Source: Viola odorata | Lineage: Eukaryota; Streptophyta; Magnoliopsida; Malpighiales; Violaceae | Length of the DNA stretch: 64,000 nucleotides | Direction: 5' to 3' | Assembly: GCA_963691705.1 (NCBI GenBank) | Contig: OY829542.1 | Location: 29,808,579 to 29,872,578 of the forward strand | Shown here: piece by piece, positions 10,689-20,215 of the stretch | How the letters are laid out: every line of letters starts with the position of its first letter | How positions within the stretch are numbered: the first letter of the stretch is position 1 | Position numbers and translations under genes: made by a program | The notes under the pieces: generated by a model | What the model was told of the DNA's origin: nothing | Databases searched by the model: none | Seen by the model: the letters and a program-made list of their open reading frames with translations, nothing else

Positions 10689-11845
10689 AACAGAGCGATT
10701 TCAGCATCATCGAACAACTAAAGAAAACCCCAGCTCGTATCTCCATCATGGAGCTGATCCTCACTTCAGAGCCGCATCGCCAAGCTTTCGTGACTAAGGA
10801 TATCACCACAGAAGGGGTGGAAAACCTTGTCGGAAGGATCCAAGCCTTAAGCAGCGTTTCCTTCTCGGAAGAAGAGATCGACCCCTCGGGAAGAGATCAC
10901 AACAAGGCCCTATACATCACGGTGGAATGTAAGGGACACGTCATAGCAAAGGCCCTAATCGACAATGGGTCCGCACTTAATGTCATGCCCAGGCATGTCC
11001 TTGAACAGCTGCCGGTCGATTCCTCCCTCATAAAACCTAGCGGAATGATGGCTAGGGCTTTCGATGGCACCACTCGAGAGATCATCGGGAATATTGAGTT
11101 GGATATGGTCATCGGGCCCCACCCTTTTATCTTGACATTCTAGATCATGGAAATCCAACCCGCTTATAGCATGCTTCTAGGACGGCCTTGGATCCATTCA
11201 GCGGGAGCCGTCCCCTCTTCCCTGCATCAGTGCCTCAAATACGTCAAAGACAATGCCCTCATCACGATAAAGGCCGAAGAAGCCTTGATCTTGGCCAAGC
11301 ATGCATCCGTGCCTTACATCGAAACTACCGAAACCCTGGAGAGTTCCTTCCAAGCCTTTGAAATCGTCAACGCGGGTTGGATCGAGGAGGGATCCCCCAT
11401 TTGCGAAGCCTCAAAATCGGGGGTAGTCGAAACAACCACTAAGTCAACACTAGAGGGAAGCTTCCAATTAGGAAAATGGCTCGGGGCCGAGTTACAAGGA
11501 TCGAAAGGCTGGGCGCCTCCGAAGAGCTTCGGAGATCGATTTGGGTTAGGGTACCAACCCAGCAAGGCCGATTTCACCAGGATCGCCCAAGAAAAGAAAG
11601 AAAAGCAGCTGGCTAAGCTATTTGGACGTTCTGCGCCAGAGGGCAAAATGCCGATTCCCCATATCAGAACCACGTTCCCCTTCGCCGCTGAAACCATCAA
11701 TGAAAATCCAATCAGGGTATCAGACCTCCGTATCTGCACTCTAGGAGAAGAAGGATCGTCGCCTGGTTCAGTCATTTTCGTTAAGAAGTCAGGGGAGTCT
11801 GTGGGCAACTGGACCATCACCATGCTTCCGGATGTCTCTCCGTAA
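10664..11845 (+). pseudogene. pro: Protease region of element C (one in-frame stop)
   Basis: This frame is one base off gag. The family-typical TEFLKIMKQSDFSIIEQL begins at about 10664 while the gag frame ends at 10688, so a one-base deletion near 10655 probably broke a continuous gag-pro frame. The aspartic protease active site reads ALIDNGSALNVMP (about 10955-10993), with the DNGS form seen in Tat-lineage elements instead of DTG/DSG. TAG at 11141-11143 cuts the frame just before the LLGRPWIH motif (about 11177). The remaining C-terminal part has no named domain and ends with TAA at 11843, next to a candidate splice donor. Confidence 0.85.
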
Positions 11846-11997
11846 TTTCTCATTTTGAAAAATATATATATATATGTTTTTGGCACGTTTTCTTACGAAA
11901 ACATTTTTGTAGGGACTCCTGTTCCCTTTTGTTAAAAATCAATATATATGCAAATTTTCATTTTACGCATCTCTTTTTTTCGCGCTTTTAATTTCAG
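11842..11997 (+). other. Candidate Ogre-type mini-intron between protease and RT
   Basis: The 156-nt stretch starts CC|GTAATT and ends in a pyrimidine-rich TTTTAATTTCAG. Its length is a multiple of three, it contains two in-frame stops (11843 and about 11930), and removal would keep protease and RT in one frame. Ogre elements are known to splice an intron at this place. The sequence inside is AT-rich. Confidence 0.6.
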
Positions 11998-14900
11998 GAT
12001 GAGTGTTAGTTCGGATTGTCTTGATAAAACCTATGTCTTTACTGGCGAAGAAATCATCGCTACGACCGAAGACAAGGCCGAAGTCTCCGACGAACTGACC
12101 CGTTTACTAGAAAGTTCAGAAAAGGAAATAACCCCTCATCGGGAGGAATTGGACGAAGTAAACTTGGGGGCAAGCAATGAGAGTCAAAAACTGGTCAAGA
12201 TCGGAACTACCCTGGATACGACTCAGAGAGAAAGGTTGATTTCTCTCCTCAAGGACTACTCCGATGTATTCGCATGGTCATACGCCGACATGCCAGGTCT
12301 TGATCCCGGGATAGTTGAGCATCGTATTCCGTTAAAACCTGAGTTTAAGCCTGTCAAGCAAAAACTTCGGAGGATGCATCCAGACATCCTTCTGAAAATC
12401 AAAGAAGAAGTTACCAAGCAACTAGACGCGGGTCTTTTGAGAGTTGCGGAGTACCCATAATGGATCGCCAACATAGTGCCAGTGCCTAAGAAAGATGGGA
12501 AGGTTCGCATGTGCGTGGACTTTCGGGATCTCAATCGAGCTAGCCCTAAAGACGACTTCCCTCTTCCCCATATCGACATCTTGGTAGATAGTGCCGCCAG
12601 AAATGACATGTTCTCTTTCATGGACGGATTCTCGGGGTACAATCAGATCAAGATGGCACCCGAGGACAGTGAAAAGACGACCTTCATCACGCCCTGGGGA
12701 ACCTTCTGCTACAAAGTGATGCCCTTCGGATTAAAGAACGCAGGAGCTACGTACCAACGTGCTGCTATCACCCTTTTCCACGACATGATGCATAAAGAAT
12801 TGGAAATATATGTCGACGACATGATAGCCAAGTCTCGCGGCACGCAAGATCATGTAGACATCCTGAGAAAGGTGTTCGAAAGGTTGAGGCAATTTCGGCT
12901 ACGGCTAAACCCAGCTAAGTGTACCTTCGGAGTGACTTCCGGGAAGTTATTGGGATTCATCGTCAGCAACAAAGGCATAGAAGTGGATCCTGATAAGATA
13001 AAAGCCATTCAGGAGCTACCCGCTCCCAGCACCGAAACGGAAGTAAGAAGCTTTTTAGGGCGCATCAACTACATCGCTCGCTTTATCAGCCAGTTAACTC
13101 TTACTTGCGAGCCGATGTTCAAAATGCTAAGGAAGCACGGAGATGCAGAATGGGACGAAGACTGCCAGGAAGCCTTCGAGAAAATCAAGACGTATCTGCA
13201 AAACCCGCCAGTACTAGTTCCTCCGACGCCAGGACGACCTTTACTCATGTATATGACAGTCACGGCTAGCGTCATGGGTTGCGTTTTGGGACAGCACAAC
13301 GAGTCCGGAAGGCGTGAACAAGCCATCTATTACCTCAGCAAAAAAATCAACGAATGTGAGATGCGTTACTATATGTTGGAACGAACTTGTTGCGCCCTAG
13401 CATGGTGCGCCCGAAGGCTCCGGCAGTACATATTGTATTACACGACTTGGCTAATCTCTCGCATGGACCCCTTGAAATACATTTTCAAAAAGCCGTACCT
13501 GTCAAGTCGCATTTGTAGATGGCAAGTCTTATTAGCTGAGCACGAGATCATCTATGTGACTCAGAAAGCGGTTAAAGCAAGCGCCCTTGCCGATCACTTG
13601 GCCGATCATGCCTCGGACGAGTACGAGTCGTTGAGCTTCGACTTCCCCGATGAGGACATCATAATGATTGAAGATGAGATCACAGAAAATCTCCGAGAAG
13701 ACGATTGGTGGACCATGTTCTTCGACGGTGCGGTGAACCTCTCGGGCAAGGGAGTGGGAGCCGTGGTCATAGCCCCAGATGGCCGTCAATTCCCCATAGC
13801 ATGCAAATTGAACTTCTCATGCACCAATAACGTTGCCGAGTATGAGGCATGCATCAGTGGTCTGACAGCAGCCATCGACTTAAAAGTAAAGAAGCTCTGA
13901 ATCTTCGGCGATTCAGCACTCGTCATCTATCAAGCCCAGGATCTATGGCAGAGACGGGATTCCAAGCTCATCCCTTATCAAAGGCTACTCACCCAACTCA
14001 CACGGGAATTCGAGGAAACCGAATTCGACCGAGTCGACAGAGAAAAGAACCGCTTCGCAGATGCATTAGCCACGTTGGCCTCAATGTTTAAGTTAGAATG
14101 CGGAGTAATGCTCCAACCATTGAGAGTGGAAGTAAAGGAAACTCCGGCATGTTGTGTCGCCTTGGAAGAGGAACCTGACGGCAAGCCATGGTTCTACGAC
14201 CTAGTACAGTTCATCAGAAACCGGGAGTACCCACCGGGGGCAAGCCGGGTTAGCAAAAATACCCTCCAACGCTTAGCACTAGACTTCTACCTCGACTGCG
14301 AGGTTCTATATAAAAGGAGAGCTGATGGAGCTTTGCTTCGCTGCGTCACCATGACCGAGGCAAAGAGAATCATAGCAGAGATCCACGAAGGGGTTTGTTC
14401 CACACACGCAAGTGGACACATGATGGCCAGGCAGATAATGAGGCAAGGTTATTTTTGGCTCACCATAGAACGAGATTGCATCAGCTATTTTCGGAAGTGC
14501 CACAAATGTCAAATCTATGCGGACCATCTCCACGTCCCTCCAGCCCCTCTCTTCAACATGACGTCGCCTTGGCCTTTTGCAATGTGGGGAATCGACATCA
14601 TCGGCCAAATTCATCCAACAGCCTCTAATGGCCATCGCTTCATCCTCGTAGCAATCGACTATTTCACCAAATGGGTAGAGGCCACCTCTTACTCCAACAT
14701 CACTCAGAGAACCACCACGCGATTCATTGAGAGAAATATCATTTGCCGTCATGGGGTCCCAGAAACCATCATCACGGACAACGGCACCAATCTCAATGGA
14801 AAGATGATTGACGATCTTTGCCAACGTTGGAAGGTGAAGCACCGAAACTCGTCACCATATCGACCAAAGATGAATGGCGCAGTCGAAGCAGCAAACAAGA

Positions 14901-15436
14901 ACCTGAAGAGGATCATCCAAAAGATGGTAATCACTCACAAAGACTGGCACGACATGCTTCCCTTCGTACTATATGCTTATCGGATAGCAACCCGTACGTC
15001 CACAGGGGCAACTCCCTACTCATTAGTTTACGGCATGGAAGCCGTAATTCCCCTCGAGGTAGAAATCCCTTCTCTCAGAATCCTGGCAGAATCTGAAGTA
15101 GAAGAATCAGATTGGGCGAAAGTGAGGTACGAGCAGCTGAACCTCCTTCCTGAAAAGCGTTTGGCCGCTATCTGCCATGCGCAATTATATCAACAAAGAA
15201 TGGTCAACGCTTATAACAAGAAAGTGCGACCTCGCAAGTTCGAGGCTGGGGATTTAGTGCTAAAGAAAATTCTCCCTCATCAGGAGGCCAGTAAAGGAAA
15301 GTGGGCCCCAAGGTACGAAGGCCCGTATCTGGTCAAAAGTGCATTCTCAGGGGGTGCCCTAATGCTAACCAACATGGATGGAGACGATCTCCTGAGGCCG
15401 GTAAATGCTGATGCAGTCAGGAGATACTTCGCCTAA
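11998..15436 (+). pseudogene. pol: RT - RNase H - second RNase H - integrase of element C (two in-frame stops)
   Basis: A single frame interrupted by TAA at 12458 and TGA at 13898. RT: VPVPKKDGKVRMCVDFRDLN (12476 on), KVMPFGLKNAGATYQR, active site EIYVDDMIAKS (about 12808-12840). The Ty3-type RNase H follows (about 13130-13590). A second, plant/archaeal-type RNase H starts with WWTMFFDGAVNLSGKGVG (about 13705), with NVAEYEA and GDSALV. The stop at 13898 lies just before GDSALV. Integrase: HH-CC zinc finger ending FRKCHKCQIY (about 14490), catalytic Asp in WGIDIIG, Asp in ITDNGTN, Glu in GAVEAANK, then a C-terminal module ending RRYFA. Two RNase H domains are a known Tat-lineage trait. The core catalytic residues seen are intact, so decay is limited to nonsense changes. 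Confidence 0.93.
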
Positions 15437-17208
15437 AGCATAGCGAACGGAGCGTTTGGTCAGACCCAAGGCATAGGGTTTTATCATGACAATCTAGTAC
15501 AAACATTTGTCCTGAAATTAATAAAACAAGTCTTTTTTTTTCCAGAAAATGCATTATTTTAAAATTTTGATATCCTTTTCCTTAACTTGTGAGATGACAA
15601 AGGAGGCATGGCATGGATGGCTTCCCAGGAGTAGCTCGAGACGTAAGACGTGCCACTTAGACTAACGCCACTAATCAATTTTAAGTTTTGCAGGGACGTA
15701 AGGTCTCAAACTTCATCTGGTCATCATGAGGAGACCAGGGAGCTCCCGCTCGTAGCAGCTGATTGAAGCGCCGCAGCAGGCCCCCTTCAAGAGCGAATCA
15801 GGAAAGATTTTAAACCATCACCATCTAAAGTGAAATTTCTGTTCCTCGCAGTGCTGCCAGCACAACCGGCATCGCAGACAATCGGCATCAAAGGACTGAA
15901 TGCTGGACCAAAGTCACAAAGGTCATTTCACGTCAACAGAGCTGTCAGAACAATAACATACGTCGGCTCCCATCTCCGCTCACCTATTCGGAGGGACTCA
16001 CCACAAACACCGTGGTCACCCGGCGCACCCTTGCAGGCAACAACTCCAGGAAAAAGCCCGACAAAAAGCCATCCTCCTAGGACCACCACCAACATCCTTA
16101 AGGCGGTCTTGTTCAAGAGGTTTCCCAAGGTCCGCACCATAATTAACACGGTGAAGGTCAACCCTTTAGTTGAGGACGGCCAGGCTGCCCACATCACCCA
16201 AGCCGAGGCAGGAGCTGCGACAAAGCATCTAAAACCGACATCCGATGCCAGTCACGCTGCAGTGATCCACGGATGGCCCGTCTAAAAGGGAGAGCTCAAA
16301 AACTTACCCATCGCATTACTTTTGCTGAAAATTGTCTTGCATTTACTCCTCATTTGTCATCACTTTGTCTGTTTCAGGAACCGGGTTACCCCCATTTGTT
16401 GCCTGCATAAGAACGGTAAGCATACGCCTTTGCAGCCCCGCTGCACATTTTGGAGACAGAGGGTTTTCCCCTTTATCCCCAAGCAATCAAGAAGCCAATC
16501 AACGTAGATCCAGCCGAGACTGGTAAGCGAACGGACAAAATACGGATCTCGTCCTCACTACGGCGCAGATCGGCGGTTCCCGCAAAGCAGCTGAAAAAGA
16601 AACCAATCAGCACACCAAAGCAAAGCGTCCCAGAACCGGGACCATGTCATAGGCACCCTCGAAAAGCCGAGTTAAAAGAAGGGAGAATCCCTGAACTTAG
16701 CTCATTTTCGTTTTCAGATTAATTTCCCTTCTTGTTGTCCCCTCTACATCTCACTGGGACGGGAAATATCTCGCTGTCATCCGCATGGAGCTGGTGGAAG
16801 ACGCCCGCGCAGCCCCGCTGCGCGGTTCAGGGGAGTCCCTCTTTCTTCCCCCTTTATTTAAATTCGTTTTTATTCCTGCTCGCTTTGTTAGCTTTGAGTC
16901 GAGTACGGTCGTCTGGCCCACTGGGGGGCAACCTTAGGTTCTCGTTAGAACGTTGCAAATAAGTCGTCCCCCACATTCTAGCAATCAAACATCCAGCAAT
17001 CAAACATCCAGCAATCCAACATCCAATAATCAAACTTTAGCAATCAAACATCTAGCAATCAAACCCTCTAGCAATCAAATCACCAATCAATCAAAAATCA
17101 AAAATCAATCAAAATCCCTCTTTAGCCCGGCTCAAACAAAAGCATACTACTTTCATAAGCATTTTCATGCATAGCATAGGATAGGAATATTTAATCCCTC
17201 TGATAACT
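15437..17208 (+). other. 3' noncoding region of C after pol
   Basis: No protein domain recognised. The frame at 15830-16285 has no family features and is not called. An AATCAAACATC-type short repeat lies at about 16975-17110. Confidence 0.4.
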
Positions 17209-17430
17209 CTAGCATCTATCCAAATTACGTGCCATGCATGATATTACCTGTTTGCTCTTATATCCGCGGTTCGCTCCGACGTAAGCAGTCACAAACAAAT
17301 CCCGGTAAGCATCTTTGAGCCATCGCGCCTTATCCTTCATGAGTGTAAGAGCCTGACTAGGTACTAGTTGAGTTCGCATAATATCCAGGGTACATGCGCC
17401 ATTAGACATGGGATAGCTATAACGTGACAT
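17209..17430 (-). CDS. Antisense ORF in the 3' region of C, homologous to a broken copy in B
   Basis: The minus frame from ATG 17430 encodes about 73 residues with SYPMSNGACTLDIMRTQLV, ARWLKDAYRDLF and GANRGYKSKQ. A good donor (ACAG|GTAATA) ends a possible exon at 17248. Element B has the same sequence in the same antisense sense at 35395-35605 (plus strand), where YPMSDGSCTLDIM is still readable before stops begin. I do not recognise the family. The similarity could also reflect a conserved sense-strand RNA element, so coding is only suggested. Confidence 0.4.
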   Translation of the reverse strand: MSRYSYPMSNGACTLDIMRTQLVPSQALTLMKDKARWLKDAYRDLFVTAYVGANRGYKSKQVISCMARNLDRC

Positions 17431-17733
17431 GGGACTTTTACGATTTTCTCCACTTTTTTCATTTTTCCCTCTTTCCACCATATATGTCATCACTCCCCAA
17501 ACCGTCCATATCACTCACACCCCGGAAGCCAAAGGGCAGTTTCAGCTAAAATTGCCAGCCGGAAGTAAAAGCACGCCAAGTTCAAGTTCACGATGAAGGA
17601 GACGGAAAAAGTCACCAGGAGATCGCTAAGGACTATCACCGAAGAGGCAGCAACGACAAAGGTCGAGGCCTCCAGACAAAAGGGGAAGGGATCAAGACAA
17701 AGGTTGTGCTTGCTCTGCACTGTTGCATTTCAA

Positions 17734-17875
17734 ATCAAATCAAAAAGAGAAGAAAGAAAAAGAAAAAAAAAGAAGAAAAAGAGAAAAAAAAAAAAAAAAG
17801 AGAGGAAAAGAAAAGAAAAAAGAAAAGAAAGAAGAAAAAGAGAGAAAAAGAAAGAAGAAGAAGAAGAGAGAAATG
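17734..17875 (+). repeat. Purine microsatellite (AAG/AAAAG-rich)
   Basis: An almost pure A/G tract of about 140 bases. Open frames across it in both directions are low-complexity artefacts. Confidence 0.9.
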
Positions 17876-18414
17876 CTCAGAGACATTCGAAGACTACAAA
17901 CAATCGAAGAGCCAAAGCAAGCATAGCCCGGGGACAACTCAATTCGAGAAAATCTCGAAGACAACTTTCCCCAGTGAACTCGAGTAGAAAAGCCCAAGGC
18001 CAACTTGAGAAATCTCAAAGTATCCTTCCCCAGTAAAGTCAAGCAAAAGAGGCCCAACGCCAACTCAAGAAACCTCAAAGCAAGCATCACTAGTAAAGAC
18101 CCGAGAAGAAAGGGGCCCCACGCCAACTCAAGAAGTGAGTCGCAAAAATAACAGCAACGACACTCCCCAATGAGGACTCAAGAAAAGAGCCCCAGGCCGA
18201 ACAAAAAGCACCCCCCAGCAAGGATCCCAGAGCTCACGCACTCTGTCAAGCAAGCATCCTCAGCGAAAAGCGAAAAGGCTCACGTACCTCGCCCTCATCA
18301 GCAAAGCATCAGTCATCAAAAACCTTCCAGCAAAGCAACCTTTTTCAAAACAAACTCATTTCCGGACGTTTCATGTCCTTTCATTCTTTTCCGTAAAAGT
18401 CCCATCGATTATTA

Positions 18415-18665
18415 GAATGCCCATGCATGTGCATCTTCATTTGAAGTCTATTCACTCGGATTGACATTGCGAACTGTAAATTATGTATCATGTTAGTTGC
18501 ATCTTTATGAGTGTAAAATACTTAGCCTTGTTTCAGAGCGTGAGTGCAAACACTAATATCAGGTGAGGACTGCTTACGGCTGCAAATCGTGGGAAAGTCT
18601 TGTCCTTGGGGTCGTTACCTCCTGAGCAGGATGCAGACACATTCTAGGTTCGTATCAAGGCCGCT
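18415..18665 (+). promoter_or_regulatory. Conserved 3' noncoding block of the A/B/C group (copy in C)
   Basis: Phrases such as TTCACTCGGATTGACATTGC, GAGTGTAAA, GCAAACACTAATATC, GGGAAAGTC and GGTCGTTA recur in the same order in A (26840-27085) and in B (34725-34500, minus). No long frame is shared, so a noncoding role is more likely. Confidence 0.6.
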
Positions 18666-18679
18666 GGCGATAGCTTTCT

Positions 18680-20110
18680 TCTCCTCCCAGAGTGACATCA
18701 TAGTTTAGTCTTTAGCATTAGCATCTCCTCCTCCTAGAGCGACAACATTTAGCATTCTTCTCCTCCCAGAGCGACAACATTTAGCATTGTCCTCCTCCCA
18801 GAGCGACAGCATTTAGCATTCTCCTCCTCCTAGAGCGACAGCATTTAGCATTCTCCTCCTACCAGAGCGACAACATTTAGCATTCTCCTCCTCTCAGAGC
18901 GACAACATTTAGCATTCTTCTCCTCCCAGAGCGACAGCACTTAGCATTCTTCTCCTCCCAGAGCGACTTTAGTTTAATTTCCGCATCTCGCGCCTTCTCC
19001 TACGGGAATCGGCATTGTTTAAATTTTCTGCCTTAGCATTCTTCTCCTCCCAGAGCGACAACACTTAGCATTCTTCTCCTCCCAGAGCGACCTTAGTTTA
19101 ATTTCCGCATCTCGCGCTTTCTCTTACGGGAATTGACAGCATTTAGTTTTCAGCGTAGCATTTCTTCTCCTCCCAGAGTGACAGCATTTAGTTTCAGCAT
19201 TAGCATTTCTTCTCCTCCCAGAGCGACAGCACTTAGCATTCTTCTCCTCCCAGAGCGACTTTAGTTTAATTTCCGCATCTCGCGCCTTCTCCTACGGGAA
19301 TCGGCGTTGTTTAAATTTTCTGCCTTAGCATTCTTCTCCTCCCAGAGCGACAGCACTTAGCATTCTTCTCCTCCCAGAGCGACCTTAGTTTAATTTCCGC
19401 ATCTCGCGCTTTCTCTTACGAGAATTGACAGCATTTAGTTTTCAGCGTAGCATTTCTTCTCCTCCCAGAGTGACAGCATTTAGTTTCAGCATTAGCATTT
19501 CTTCTCCTCCCAGAGTGACAACATTTAGTTTCAACATTAGCATTTCTGCTCCTCCCAGAGTGACAGCATTTAGTTTCCAGCGTAGCATTTCTCCTCCTCC
19601 CAGAGTGACAGCATTTAGTTTCCAGCGTAGCATTTCTTCTCCTCCCAGAGTGATAGCATAGCGTAGTTCTACCTTTTTCAACCTTAGCATTTCTTCCCCT
19701 CCCAGAGCAACATCATTCATACAATTCTACATTTCTGCATAATTATTTTCCTCCTCCTAGAGTGACATCATTAGGACAAATCATTCATACTTCTGCAAAT
19801 CGCGCACTATCTTCCGAAGCAACATCAGTCACATGTCAAGTGATCATCCCCCCAGTGGGGCTGTCGTTTACATTTTCATAAAATTACTTTCCGTCCCCGG
19901 TAGAGTAGTCGTCATTTACATTCCCTGCAACTTATGTGCCTCTCAATACCCGAGCAGATCTAAGTTTACGTCTTTGCAGGATCAACAACCTATCTCCTCC
20001 CAGAGTGACGTCAAGCAAGCACCTGGTATCCCCAGTAACAGCATCAATCAATCTCCTCCTCCCAGAGCGACATCAAGCAACTACCTCCTCCCAGAGCGAC
20101 CTCATCACTG
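18680..20110 (+). repeat. Tandem array with CTCCTCCCAGAGCGAC core (C)
   Basis: Several dozen units of roughly 30-45 bp contain CTCCTCCCAGAGYGACA followed by GCATTTAG or similar. A larger period is visible: the phrase ATTTCCGCATCTCGCGC occurs near 18978, 19101, 19273 and 19395, in alternating CTTCTCCTACGGG and TTTCTCTTACG versions, giving a higher-order period of about 294 bp. A and B have arrays with the related core CTCCTTGAGCGAC at the same place relative to the polypurine tract. No coding potential. Confidence 0.85.
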
Positions 20111-20167
20111 TAAGTTTGAGGTAAGACCTGCCGTGTCGCCAAAATTTGGATATCTAGGGGCAACTGT

Positions 20168-20215
20168 CTTTACTGCTTATCAAATACTTCGATAAGACAG
20201 TAAAGAGGGGGCAAC
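20168..20215 (+). promoter_or_regulatory. Hairpin plus polypurine tract of element C
   Basis: Arms 20168-20181 (CTTTACTGCTTATC) and 20191-20205 (GATAAGACAGTAAAG) pair with one bulged base around a 9-nt loop. The right arm runs into the polypurine tract AAAGAGGGGGCAAC (20202-20215), which primes plus-strand synthesis next to the 3' LTR. A decoy-like GGGGCAACTGT precedes the left arm at about 20156. Confidence 0.75.

Noticed and set aside
15830..16285. 151-residue frame after C's pol as an extra ORF
   Set aside because: No domain, no counterpart in B, and composition like the surrounding noncoding DNA.
17593..18036. Lys/Glu-rich ORF and its antisense Phe/Ser-rich ORF
   Set aside because: Both are translations of an A/G microsatellite.
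18680..20110. CRISPR-like appearance of regularly spaced repeats
   Set aside because: Spacers are themselves repeats, and the region is inside a plant retrotransposon.
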